64,000 nt of DNA. It comes from Cycas panzhihuaensis. Taxonomy: Eukaryota > Cycadophyta. Positions 23,880 through 34,319 of this stretch are shown here, in pieces. The DNA is taken from contig CM041465.1 in NCBI GenBank assembly GCA_023213395.1, positions 16,740,001-16,804,000 on the forward strand, given 5' to 3'. Within the stretch, counting starts at the first letter, position 1; each line of letters opens with the position of its first letter. The position numbers and the translations under genes are program-made. Below the pieces are notes generated by a model. It searched no databases. It worked only from the letters and a program-made list of their open reading frames with translations, and was not told where the DNA came from.

Positions 23880-24135
23880 TGTTTGCAGATCTCCTAAGTA
23901 GATAGAAGGTTTAATTACATCTTGGGCACATAATATACCCCAAAAAACTTGTCTCCTGTAATGGAAACTTCACCGATACCATCAACTGGCAACACGTGAG
24001 CATCTCTAAGAACGATCTCAACACCACTTTGATTTGCTTTCAACATATCAAAGTTCTGTCTCTAGTAAGATATATGCTTCTGCACTCTAGAATTGAGTAC
24101 CCAATAGTCTCTCCAATCTGTTTCAGTTGACAAGG
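23880..24135 (-). pseudogene. C4 copia protease remnant
   Basis: On the minus strand the active-site region reads YWVLNSRVQKHIS, where copia families have D-S/T-G-A-S-x-H. So the catalytic Asp has become Asn and Gly has become Arg. Downstream is DAHVLPVDGIGEVSI and FFGVYYVPKM, the typical protease body. Inactive by these changes alone. Confidence 0.7.
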
Positions 24136-24139
24136 TCCG

Positions 24140-24967
24140 TTCTTGGATATAATGAGTAGTAACACTCTTTCCTTTATCATCCCGGTTACCTTTGTGTTTG
24201 TCATGACGTTTGAACCAACATTTCTTCTCACGGTGACCATCCTTCTTATAGTAATTTCACTTTCCATTAAACTTCTTCTTGTCTTGAGAGCTTTCTCCAG
24301 ACTGTTGTGTGATCTTCTCCTCCTTAGGGGCCTCCTTCCTCTGAGATTTCATGGCTAAGGCCTGACTTGAACCAGAACCCCCAAGCAAACCATGATGTTT
24401 GAGCTTAGTATCCTCTACTAAAATTAGGTTTTTGAACCCATCAAAAGTTTCTGCCTCTATCACTTCATCTCTACTGTAAATGGTCTAGAATGTGGTGAAT
24501 ATAGCTGGGAATTTTGACATGATTATCGCAAACAAGAGCACATCATCGATCGAGTTCTACTTTAACTCTTCTAGCTTGTTCTTCAAGTCAGTTATTTTAT
24601 TCAAGTAGGAGTTGATATTATTCTCATCTTCAACTTTTGAATTGAGTGGTTCTAACATTAGAGTAAGACACCTATTTGTCTTCTTCTTCTCAAAAGTATC
24701 ACACGACTTCTTCCAAATCTCGGTTGGGTCATCTAGATTGTGAACTAAAGCCCTCTGGTCTGGCACCAGTGAGAGTTTCAGTAATCCAATGGCCATATAT
24801 TGCTTCTCTTCAAGTTTGATACGCTCCTTATGGTCAAGTGGGATTGTAACAAGCTTCACCTTAGTGATTCCCTAGAGTTGGTTCACCATCAAAATAAGCT
24901 CCATATTAGCCTTCCATTCACTGAAATTGTTACCGTTAAAGATAACTTTAGGCATAAGCTTCGCCAT
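24140..24967 (-). pseudogene. C4 copia gag remnant
   Basis: On the minus strand ATG at 24967 opens MAKLMPKVIFNGNNFSEWKANMELIL, then LDHKERIKLEEKQYMAIGLLKLSLV, DDPTEIWKKSCDTFEKK, and LEPLNSKVEDENNINSYLNKI: a copia gag (UBN2-like) domain. A CCHC knuckle follows (NYYKKDGHREKKCW, first Cys lost). The region between 24270 and 24460 is Lys/Glu/Ser-rich. A stop follows VNQL (TAG for CAG). Confidence 0.85.
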
Positions 24968-26555
24968 CTCAAATGATAGGCTAGAATGTGAAGCACACGA
25001 TACTAAACGAACGTATTAAGGATAAAAATGCACCCTTGTGACCTCCTCTACCTCATGAGCACACTTCCAAAGGGACCCAACATAGATTACACCCATGTTA
25101 AGTGAGCCAATGACTATTTTTCTCCTTTTATCTATTAACAAATGACCTTAAATAACCATTAAATGTCACAACTGACACTTCAAAATGGCTAAAAACATGT
25201 GCTCTAGAACAAAGATGCCTCCATATAATGATGGTGCATGGTCTCCAAGTTTAAAAATCACAAAAAAACTCCTTGATTTGCACTCAAAATGGATCAAGGA
25301 CACATCAAGTATCTCTCACTATTGACATGCGTCAATGGTTTAAAGGGCTTTTATAAAGTTGAATTGAGATTAGAATATACCAAAAGGCATATTCTAAAAG
25401 TGATGACTTTTCAAGGAACTCGTGCCTTTTTAACTTAAGTCACATGCTTAAGTATCCTCCAAAAGTCACACTACTTGAGGAGAGAGACGTGGCTATTCAA
25501 CACACCCTACTACTCTATGCATTGTCACCAAGTAGTCTATATCATTTGTGAGGCTGGTAAGGCTTCAACACAACGAAGACATGTCTGTTGAATACTTGGA
25601 TACCCTCTAAACAGCCACAATTATCAACAAACCATCACACAAAGTGCCCAACCAAGAGGAAATGTGCCCAGCCTCCTTGGATCAGTGCCAAATTAGACCT
25701 TAACAAGCAAATAACCCCCTTGAAAATGACCCAGCCAGCTTCTAAAGGTGCTCGAATACCAAGAAAACAACTTAGCGAGTCCTAGACAGTCACAAAGAGT
25801 GCCCAACCAGTCCTAAATCTACCTAGCCACTCTCTAATCACATCAAAATACACTCAGCCATCATCTAAGGCACTAAAAACAACCTTAGAATAGCTATACA
25901 ACCTTTATTTAATGTACATACACCTCAGCAAGTCACACAAACAGCCCAGCAACTTAACAACACCAAGATGTCAGCTCAAAAGTGTATTTTTAGTGTAGAT
26001 ATGGGGTCATGTACCCACAAATAGAGATGCTACAACTCAAAAATTTTAGTGAAAGATGCCTTATGTTGCTGTGTGTTTCTCTTAATCTCATTATAGAGGA
26101 CTGAAAACTATCCAAAAAGACTCCAATCTCTTCCTTATACAGACTAACGAAGGCAACACCAGAAGAAGCTTTGTTTTTATTGAGTTTTATAGTGCTTTGA
26201 GTGGAAATACCCCAGACTTACTTGTATGGAAAGAGGGTTGTCCTTAATGTCACTAAATCACCATCAATATGTGTTATGCATGCTTGAATCACCTCAACAG
26301 GTCATCAATCATCTTTGGATAACCCCAAATAGGCTAACTCCAACCACCAATATGCTCTTCACGCCTGAATACAAACTCCAATAACCCTTACACTTTGTCG
26401 AATAATGATCTCCACTTCTCCAACAACCATTAATTTTTCTGTGCCTGCATCTACATGATGCTGGGGTTGATGGACCCTCAAGATTCGACTTGGGTCAGAT
26501 GGTGTTACCTGGCAACCAACGATTCCATCACCTTGTAGTTGTGTAAGACCCTACT
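24968..26555 (-). other. C4 long untranslated leader
   Basis: Between the PBS and the gag start lie almost 1.6 kb with no believable gene. Right after the PBS, on the minus strand, the leader shares AGGGTCTTACACAA with C5 at 30017. The remainder has no recognised domain; an undetected small insertion is possible. The 65-codon ORF at 25588-25785 on the plus strand looks like chance. Confidence 0.5.
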
Positions 26556-26567
26556 ACTCTGATACCA
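26556..26567 (-). other. C4 primer binding site (initiator tRNA-Met type)
   Basis: On the minus strand TGGTATCAGAGT directly follows the 5' LTR. This matches the common plant copia PBS TGGTATCAGAGC, complementary to the 3' end of initiator methionine tRNA. Confidence 0.9.
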
Positions 26568-26925
26568 TATTTGAGAACATGAAAACATACACATGTGTTC
26601 CCATCTGAAGGATCTTTTAACCATACACAATAAGCATAAGAAAAATATACACAGAAGACATGCACAGAACACAAGATATACGTGGGAAAACCCTTCTAGG
26701 AAAAAATCCACTACAAAAGGATCCTCAAGGGATCATTGATTATTTCACAATGAACTTCCATATTGAATACATAAGGCCTCAAGGCATATATACTCTCCAA
26801 GAGGTGTCACTCATTTAGGGTTATGACCCTCCAAATAAATCACACCTATTGGCTCACACCCTTTCACATAATTAAACCATATTAACATTAATTAAGTGGC
26901 TTAATAATTAACTACCACGCTAACA
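26568..26925 (-). repeat. C4 5' LTR
   Basis: On the minus strand it starts TGTTAGCGTGG at 26925 and ends AAATA at the PBS. It includes a TATATATGCC promoter-like box. Paired with 20558-20915. Confidence 0.92.
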
Positions 26926-26930
26926 ATCAG
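26926..26930. repeat. Right target-site duplication of C4 (ATCAG)
   Basis: Exact copy of 20553-20557. Confidence 0.9.
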
Positions 26931-28081
26931 CTGTATTTTATCATCAAAGTTTGTTTCAAGTCTTATTATACTATTAGTGTCCAATGATTACACTAGCAGA
27001 CATGAAGCAAAGGGAGGCAACAATGATGACCTGGATAATTCATTTCAAGCACAAAGGGGAGACATGGCGAAGAGAGTTACAAGAAAAAGTAAATGATTTT
27101 TTCTTGCTAAAAGCTTAGGCAGGAATTTCTCAAAAGATACCAACAGAAGACAAAGGTAAGAAACATCAACAGGAAGAGGCGACCTTGCCAAAGAAGGAGA
27201 AAGAGGAAAAAAAGGAGGAGCAGAAGAAAGAAGAAATTTAAAAAGGGAAACAAAAAATGGGAAGTGTATCAATGAAGGAGGAAGTCTTAGGGTAATAACT
27301 GGCTGAGTAAGGAGAGAAAATTTATAATATAGAAGAGAAGAAGCGAAAGAGGAGAAAAATGGCTTTAGAAAAGGCAAAGAAGGAAATACTAGAAATATTG
27401 AATAGTCAACTAGCTAAGGTTGATTTTGACTTTGACAATGAAGAACTAACAGAAGAAGGAATCAACTCAATGGAGTGTCGGCCATATAATGTGGTACATT
27501 GGAAAGTTTCATTTATGGAAAACGTTATCTAATACCTAGTGACTAAATTGGATACAAGGAATAAGAGACCCCCTATAAAAGACTAATTAACTGCTTATGA
27601 AGCGAAACTATAATTTTTAATTAACTTCATCATGCATTAAGTGGGGGACACCTCTTGAGTGGAGCATCTGGTACCAACCTTTGGTGCCTTCTTTGGCAAA
27701 CAAATTCCACCAGGCCTAGAGAAGGTAATTTAGAAGTTAGGTGCTTGGATTATGTAGACTCGGGAGGATGCAAAGTATGCAAACCACTTCTAGTCAATGA
27801 TCAAATCCTTGCAAGAGGATCTACTCTTTGTGGAGACAAGGAAGTGTGAGTAGGAGGAAGAAATCAAACAAATGCATTCTAGAGAGAAGCTAATAATGGC
27901 TCATTTACAAGCATTATATAATATAATAATCATGTATGACCATTATAAGAAATAAGGGATAACTCTACCTTGTACGGTGTATAAACATGATCCACAGAAA
28001 ATTTGAGCTAAAATGGAGATAATTAAAAGGGACAGAGAAGGCTGGATGGTTAAGTTTCTTTCATTCTTTCTTGTAATGTGA
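26931..28081 (+). pseudogene. G3 extra ORF, 3' part (after C4 insertion)
   Basis: Removing C4 and one ATCAG copy joins this frame to that at 20002-20557 with no shift. It continues in the same frame to TGA at 28079-28081, 42 bp before the 3' LTR. There are in-frame point stops only (for example TAG at 27118, TAA at 27239). Parts: MMTWIIHFKHKGETW, a strongly Lys/Glu-rich charged stretch (about 27150-27380), then FDFDNEELTEEGINSMECRPYNVVHW, then VGDTS.VEHLVPTFGAFFGKQIPPG, and a C-terminal coiled-coil-like end (EEEIKQMHSREKLIMAHLQ). Family not recognised. Confidence 0.6.
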
Positions 28082-28089
28082 GTTTATAA

Positions 28090-28123
28090 GTAATAATACT
28101 TATAAGTTTTGTGAAGGGATAGA
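28090..28123 (+). other. G3 polypurine tract region
   Basis: TGAAGGGATAGA lies directly before the 3' LTR start at 28124, the expected position for priming of plus-strand synthesis. It is short and slightly decayed. Confidence 0.5.
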
Positions 28124-28484
28124 TGTATGTAGGTAGTTAAGTTATAACCTTTTGTTGTATCTATAGTGATTTTAACTAACTTGGATCATAGTAGGTATAA
28201 ATACTAGGAGGAAAAGATGTAAAAGTAGGTAGTTAATTTTGACAAATAGTTGTAGTCCGTTGGTTGTTGCCATACATAAGGGAGTTCTACCATAATTCTG
28301 TATTGTTGTAAGTCATTCTATGTTGTACTATTCTGGGTCAGATCTGGTTGTGAGAGAATTAGAGTGAGCCATCATAATGTAATGACTATGGTTTTGCGCT
28401 CCCATATATTGTTGTAAAATAGTGAATGTTGCAACTGTCTGATTCTTATGCTTGTTCCACATGAGATTCTAAATATGGCACATA
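28124..28484 (+). repeat. G3 3' LTR
   Basis: Pairs with 11900-12259. It begins TGTATGTAGG and ends GGCACATA. It keeps the GGTATAAATACTAGGAGG promoter block. Confidence 0.85.
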
Positions 28485-28489
28485 GGTTC
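28485..28489. repeat. Right target-site duplication of G3 (GGTTC)
   Basis: Exact copy of 11895-11899. Confidence 0.7.
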
Positions 28490-28821
28490 CCTTCGGCTTC
28501 TTATCTTTTAGCTTAGATTTGAAATAGAGGAAATATACCACTAGTCAAGAGATACTTGGTCTAGGTCTAAATGAAGCATGTTAGGTTCTTTGAGAGCTTC
28601 AATTTGGTAGTGGGCATATATTATACTTTGTATAATTTTTTAAGAAAGAATAAGTTTTTTAATTTATTACTAGTATTCTAGCTACTTGCAAGTAGAGAGA
28701 AGTAGACAAACACTTATACTAGCTACTTATATATAGATTGAGGACTTATACAACTATTTTCTTTATTTTTGTGCTTGTTTTTTCTTTCTTTCTAGTTGAT
28801 TTTATTACATACTACTTAAAA

Positions 28822-29655
28822 ATGGCTAGTGGAAGTGGAATCCTAGGTGTAATCATAGAAAAACTCACAAGTCCTAAAAATTATATAATTTAGAAACACT
28901 GCATATTTAGTTTCTTTTACCTTAGTAACCTTTATAAATATGTTGATAAATTAGTTAATGGAAAGGATGCAAAAGAAATCACAACTTTTAAAACTAAACT
29001 GATAATTAATATAACTTTCAAAGAAGAATACAAGTCAAAGATGAGAATCAGATATAAGTTTCTAGATATGTCATTTAGTAGGAGTATCATCCTATATATT
29101 AAGGGATAAATGATACCAAAATAGATGTGGGATGTAGTGGTGAATCTATTTGAACATAAGGATAATGTAAGGGTTCTCATCTACAGAGTTAATTATATAC
29201 TATGAAGATAATAGGGAATGTTGTTGACCATATTAGAAATGTAAGATCCATTTAGGATCAATTGGTGACCATAAGTGAAATAATCCATGATTTATAAATT
29301 ATTATCTTCAAAGTAAGAAGTTTACCACCTTAGTATAAAAAATTCACTATGACTCTCATTTTGATGAACAAATTGTCCACACTTATAATAGGATCTTTGA
29401 AAACATTGGTTATGGAACATGACTACAAGTTGAAGCATATGTTTATAAGTCATTTGGAGCACTTTCATCTAGATCAAAAGGGAAGAAAACATACATTCTA
29501 AAGAAAATATGTCTTTTATACCTACAATTTAGAAACACAAACTTAGATACTTGAAGGAATAATATAGACTAAAGTGCTTTTATTATGGTAAATTGGGCCA
29601 CATCAAGAAAGATTATTAAGAATGTCTATGTCAATAATGATAATAACATTAGTAA
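28822..29655 (+). pseudogene. C6 copia gag remnant
   Basis: ATG at 28822 opens MASGSGILGVIIEKLTSPKNY and continues through a decayed gag to a zinc knuckle KCFYYGKLGHIKKDY (about 29569-29613; second and last Cys changed to Tyr). The frame is lost for stretches in between. The C5 LTR begins just after the knuckle. Confidence 0.7.
29651..29655. repeat. Left target-site duplication of C5 (AGTAA)
   Basis: Matches AGCAA at 33392-33396 with one C/T difference. Confidence 0.6.
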
Positions 29656-30001
29656 TGTTAGCATGGTAGTTTAATATTAATCCACTTATTAATATTAATG
29701 TGATGGTTTAATTATATGATTAACAAAATGGTGTGAATTATGTAAAGAGTCACAACCTTTAAGGGTTGACACCTTCTAAGGGATTATAAATATCCTAGAG
29801 TCCCTTGTATATTAATATAAATTAAGTGGTAATCAATGTGATTGATAGATCCTTTATGGTGGGTTTTTTCCTAAAAGGGTTTCCCACATATATCCTATAT
29901 ACTATACAACTATTTTATCTATTTATTTTATTTGTTTGTTGTGTATAGTAAAAGATTCTATGGAGTGTAAACATGTATATATTCATTAATGTTTCTTAAC
30001 A
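29656..30001 (+). repeat. C5 5' LTR
   Basis: Starts TGTTAGCATGG and ends TTTCTTAACA. It contains TATAAATATCC and GGTTTCCCACATATATCC, also present in the 3' LTR. Decayed but clearly paired with 33047-33391. Confidence 0.85.
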
Positions 30002-30013
30002 TAGTATTACAGC
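30002..30013 (+). other. C5 decayed primer binding site
   Basis: TAGTATTACAGC directly after the LTR is a decayed form of TGGTATCAGAGC (initiator tRNA-Met type). Confidence 0.65.
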
Positions 30014-31120
30014 CATAGGGTCTTACACAAATGAGTCCAACATTAGGTGGAGTAATGAGATCAAAGGTTATTAGGTGAAGTTAATAAAACCTAAGTTTTT
30101 TTAAGGACTTATCTCCTCCAACAACTTATAGGAGAAGGCACAATATATAATGGTGGTTAAGGAGGTGAAATTCACCTATCAACAAGGTTAGTACACTATT
30201 TGGGGGAAACAATTAGACTTGCAATCCTTTTGTAGGTCAAGTTAACTTATTGTGTGATCATTTAGAGCTTGTTGGATGTGTTGGGCATGCTTAAGGCCAA
30301 TGAAGCAAGTTTCGATGGAGATCTAGTAGTGTTGGGCATGACTACTTATCATTCAAGTAAGTTTTGCTCTATTTTAAAGGATTTAATTAATATTTGGCAT
30401 TAAAAATCAATAATTTATACCAAAATAATCAAGTTTATTTACTTGAGAGTAAGATTATATCTTATTAAGGAGGTCTTCTATCCATAATAAGGATGTTGAG
30501 TAACAATTAAGGTTATATTATAAACTAGTATAAGTGTGTGGTTGAATGCTAAAGATTGGCCATTTTTGGGAGCACTTACAACCTTGTTTCTCTTCATGCT
30601 ATGAATCCTTTCTGCATAAGACCAAACCAATGATTGTTGAATGTGTAGACAACTATGGTTGAGTGTTTATTCTAGCTAAAATTAGTGTAGATAAACTATT
30701 AGAACTCATGAAGACCTAGAGAGGTTGTAACCCCTCACATAACTATTACATCCATTGAGTTATATTATTTGGAATCTAAAATATTATATGAAGCATCAAT
30801 TAATATGTTTTAAGGTTGGTAATCCTTAATTGACCTATTTTATGTATTATTTCTTGATTTATATCATGTAGGCTAAGTGAAAGGACATGTGATACTTTTG
30901 GATAGTCACTAATATTAAAGTATACCCTTTAGCATATTCCCATATAAATTAGACTTTGTGGCCTTCAGAACACCATTGAAACATTATTTTATAAATACGT
31001 TAAATGTTAGTGATGAATATTATGATCATTTCAAAGCTATTCTTTAATTGAAACTTGACTTGAAAGCTATATGACCACTACTATATTAAATTTTTCATTT
31101 TGTGAAGCATATTTTATGGT
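30014..31120 (+). other. C5 internal region without recognised domain
   Basis: It starts with the leader motif AGGGTCTTACACAA shared with C4. In the rest (about 1.1 kb) I see no gag, protease or integrase motif; stops are frequent in all frames. Confidence 0.5.
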
Positions 31121-31123
31121 TTT

Positions 31124-32260
31124 TTGGGTTGTTTTTGGAGCTTTATGAGTGTTTGGAGAATGTACTTTAGGCCAACTATTTATCCCTACAAGGATGATAA
31201 TCTAGTCACTATAATTCAAGAGGAATTTAGACTCAGTGGAAAGAGTAATAGTGAGAAGCTATCACATGAAGAAGTACGTATAGTTCCAAGTCCTTCTATA
31301 CTATTATGGGAAAGGAAGATGATAGAGGATTTTAGAGTGGTGATGCAGAACTTTGTTGATAATAGAAGAATAAAAAGCCAACATGCTAGTCAGACTTTAG
31401 TGGTGAACACCAATGACTCTAGTGATTCTATTTCATATGAAGAAGTAAAGGATGATCCATTATAGAGAGTTATAATGGAGGATTATGGATTAATAATGAA
31501 GAATGCCACATGCGATTTGGTTCTCTTACCTCTAAAGAAGAACCTAGTTGGATTCAAATGGATCTACAAGAAAATATTTTACTCTAATGGATAGGTGGAC
31601 ATGTACAAGGCTAGGCTTATTACTCAAGGGTTTAAATAGAAGGAAGGAGTTGATTATAAAGAGATATTTGCACCAGTGTCTAAGATAATGATAGTCCATT
31701 TGATCATTTCCTTAGTAATTGAATACGGTTAGGAGTTACACTAAATGGATGTTAAGTTTACATTTCTTAATGGTGATCTAAAGGAGGAGATTTATATATC
31801 ATAGCCTTTTGGATCCATGAAGAAAGGTTAGGGACATCTTGTATGTTATTTAAAGAAATCACTCTATGGCTTGAAATAAGCACCCTATGCTTGGCATGAT
31901 AACATTAATGTTAAATTGAAGGAAGGAGGTTTTGTTTTTATATACCTAAAGCTAAATCTATATGTTAAAAGAAGTAGGACTTTAATAGTAGTTATTATGT
32001 TATATGTAGATGATTTAATCATTAGAGGTAACTATAATAAGACTATTATTTGAGTTAAGTCTAATTTAGGAGCTACCTTTGATATGATAGACCTTAGGCC
32101 TCAACACTACTTCTTGGGTATTGAATTTAGGTAGATGGAAGATAGAATCATGATTTTATAAACTTAGTATGTAAAGAACCTACTAGAGAAGTTCAAGATG
32201 CAAGATTATAAACCAATTATAATACCATGTGCTAAGAGAGCCAAGCTATAGAAAGACATG
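31124..32260 (+). pseudogene. C5 copia reverse transcriptase remnant
   Basis: An open stretch 31124-31465 of unclear identity runs into RT: NATCDLVLLPLKKNLVGFKWIYKKIFYSNG, VDMYKARLITQGFK, GVDYKEIFAPVSKI, MDVKFTFLNGDLKEEIYIS, CYLKKSLYGLK, MLYVDDLIIRGN (catalytic YVDD) and YFLGIEF. The blocks are in one frame with several TAG stops replacing CAG or TGG. Confidence 0.82.
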
Positions 32261-32269
32261 GCTAAGCCC

Positions 32270-32940
32270 TTTATAGATAGAATATTATACCATTAGTTAG
32301 TAGGGAGTCTAATCTATTTGTCTCAAACTACACTATATATCACCTATGCTATTGGATTGGTTTTCTGTTATATATAGAATCGTCAATAACCACATTGGGT
32401 TATAGTTATGTAGATTCTAAAATACTTAAAAGGGATACTTAATCTTAGTCTTAAAAACCTTTATAGTGAAGAGATAAAGTTGTATAGATATACTTATGCT
32501 GACTGGGAAGGAGACTTCAATGATTAGAAATATACTATTGGATATATATTTGGCATTGATAATGGATTTATTTCATAGTAGTCAAAGAACCAATAAATAA
32601 TACCATTATCTTCTATAGAGGTAAAACATTAAGGACTCAGTATTGGTGTAAAAGATGTTGTATGGTTGTAAGGTCTCTTAGAAGTTCTTAGAGTATCACA
32701 TGGCAACCTAATTATTTTTATTGATAATCAAAGCACTATTTGCTTATAAAAAGAATCTAGAGTTTGATATTGGTATGAAGTACACTAAGATATAACACCA
32801 CAATATCCATGAATAAATCAAATTAGGGAAACTGTAAGTTAACTATTTTTTGAATCAATATTAACTCACAAACATCTTTGTCAAAGTGCTTACTGAAGAT
32901 TAATTCATAAAGATATATATTAGATTAGGACTCACAAAAG
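32270..32940 (+). pseudogene. C5 copia RNase H remnant
   Basis: VGSLIYLSQTTLYITYAI, LKYLKGILNL, YADWEGDFND.KYTIGYIFGIDNG, PLSSIEVKH.GLSIGVKDVVWL, and IIFIDNQSTICL.KE follow the order of copia RNase H. Frame is lost after about 32755. Confidence 0.78.
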
Positions 32941-33046
32941 TTATCCTTGAGGGAAGATATATTAATAAGGAAAAAGAAAAAGGATAGTCCAAGCCTTCAT
33001 GATAACTAAACTGTTGCAAGTTCCTCACGTTCATATTAAGGGAGAA

Positions 33047-33391
33047 TATTAGCATGATCATTTAATATTAATCTACTTAATAATGTTAATGTGGTGGTCT
33101 AATTATGTGATTAATAAAATGGTATGAATTATATAGAGAGTCATAACCTTTAAGGATTGACACCTCTTAATGTATTATAAATATCTTAGAGTCCCTTATA
33201 TATTAATATCAATCAGGTTGTAATCAATGTGATCGATAAATCCTTTATGGTGGGTGTTTTCCTGAAAGATTTCCCACATATATCCTGTATACTATGTAAC
33301 CATTTTATCTATTTATTTTGTTTTCTTAATATGTATGATAAAATATTCTATAGAGTGTAAACATGTATGTATTCATTCTTATTTCTTAACA
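33047..33391 (+). repeat. C5 3' LTR
   Basis: Starts TATTAGCATG (TG decayed to TA) after the purine tract ATTAAGGGAGAA. Ends CTTAACA. Paired with 29656-30001. Confidence 0.85.
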
Positions 33392-33915
33392 AGCAATAAT
33401 AATAACCCTAATGGTAGAAGTAACATTAATAGTGATAACAATAACCACCTATACAATATAGTCATATAATATATGCATCAAATAACCCACCTATAGAAAT
33501 TTCATAATGATTATTTATTATATAGAGGGTCATAAATGTTAATGATTGACACCTCTTATAGGATTATAAATATCTTGGAATCCCTTGTATATTAATATTA
33601 AACAAGTTATAATCAATGTGATCAATATATCTTTTATGGTGGGTTTTTTCTTAAAAGGTTTCCCACATATATCCTATGTACTATGTAACCATTTTATCTA
33701 TTTATTTTATTTTCTTGGTGTGTATTATAAAATATTCTATAGAGTGTAAACATATATGCATTCATTTATATTTCTTAACAAGTAATAACAATAACCATAA
33801 TGGTAGAAGTAACATTAGTAGCAATAACAATAACTACCTACATAATATAGTCACATCATAGATGTATCAAATAACCCACTATAAAAATTATGCAATGATT
33901 ATTTGTTATAGTTTA
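33131..33915 (+). repeat. Tandem duplication of about 390 bp across the C5 3' LTR/target junction
   Basis: 33131-33521 and 33522-33915 are two diverged copies of one segment. Each holds the last three quarters of the C5 LTR (from ATATAGAG.GTCATAA to CTTAACA) followed by about 130 bp of C6 flank (AG.AATAA.AATAACC...GATTATTT.TTATA). The copies match in order and length, so it is a direct duplication after C5 inserted. Confidence 0.88.
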
Positions 33916-34140
33916 CAAAACAAGATCAAATGCATAGGATACATGGTTCATTAATTCTAGTGCTTCTCAATAAATGACTAAGAGGCTTGAATGCTTTTTC
34001 TAGATGTGGGAAGTAAAATAAAAGGTTATCATTAATGATGACATTGATGTGGAGGCCATGGGAGTAGAGAAAGCACCAATAATCATACTAAATAGAGATT
34101 TATAATATCTAGATAATGTGTTATATGTACAAAATTTGAA
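33916..34140 (+). pseudogene. C6 copia protease remnant
   Basis: DTWFINSSASQ.MTKRLECF matches the copia protease active-site region (W.iDSGAS.HMT), with Asp to Asn and Gly to Ser changes. YLDNVLYVQNLKVNLVSV is recognisable across frames further on. Inactive. Confidence 0.6.
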
Positions 34141-34319
34141 GGTAAATCTTGTTTCTGTAGTAGAGATAGAACAATAGGATATGACTATAATGTTTGCTCA
34201 AGGATAGTGCATAGCACAAGAAAAATAAAATAATGCTATAGCTACAACTATCATGGAAAATAATTTATACAAACTAGAATGACACTCTTATGTATAAAGA
34301 GCATTCTTATCTATATCTT

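Larger units (their letters stand above)
20558..26925 (-). mobile_element. C4: full-length Ty1/copia element nested in G3
   Basis: This 6.4-kb minus-strand element has two 358-bp LTRs, a PBS directly adjacent to the 5' LTR, gag, protease, integrase, RT and RNase H in copia order (INT before RT), and a perfect 5-bp target duplication. By eye the LTRs differ at about 29 of 358 positions (about 8%), mostly transitions, so it is old but younger than its host G3. Stops and frameshifts show it is inactive. Confidence 0.92.
11900..28484 (+). mobile_element. G3: near-complete Ty3/gypsy element with extra ORF, carrying nested C4
   Basis: The element has LTRs of about 360 bp at both ends and a matching 5-bp target duplication. 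Internal order is PBS, gag, protease, RT, RNase H, integrase, a 1.3-kb tandem-repeat array, then a long extra ORF up to the polypurine tract. Without the nested C4 copia (20558-26925 plus one ATCAG copy) it would be about 10.2 kb. Pol order RT-RH-INT is gypsy type. Many CAG, CAA or TGG to stop changes show it is dead. Confidence 0.85.
29656..33391 (+). mobile_element. C5: internally deleted Ty1/copia element nested in C6
   Basis: LTRs of about 346 bp (29656-30001 and 33047-33391) flank only 3.0 kb. The internal region has an untranslated leader, an unrecognised stretch, then RT and RNase H. Gag, protease and integrase are not recognisable, so it is a deletion derivative or a very decayed copy. 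LTR ends (TGTTAG...CTTAACA) and leader resemble C4, placing the two in related families. Confidence 0.85.

Noticed and set aside
27045-27377. 110-codon minus-strand ORF rich in Phe, Leu and Ser
   Set aside because: It is the antisense shadow of the Lys/Glu-rich part of the G3 extra ORF on the plus strand. Its composition is what reverse-complemented GAA/AAG codons give.
33522-33780. A possible third, solo LTR next to C5
   Set aside because: The copy includes the same flank downstream as the C5 3' LTR, so it is part of a tandem duplication rather than a separate insertion.
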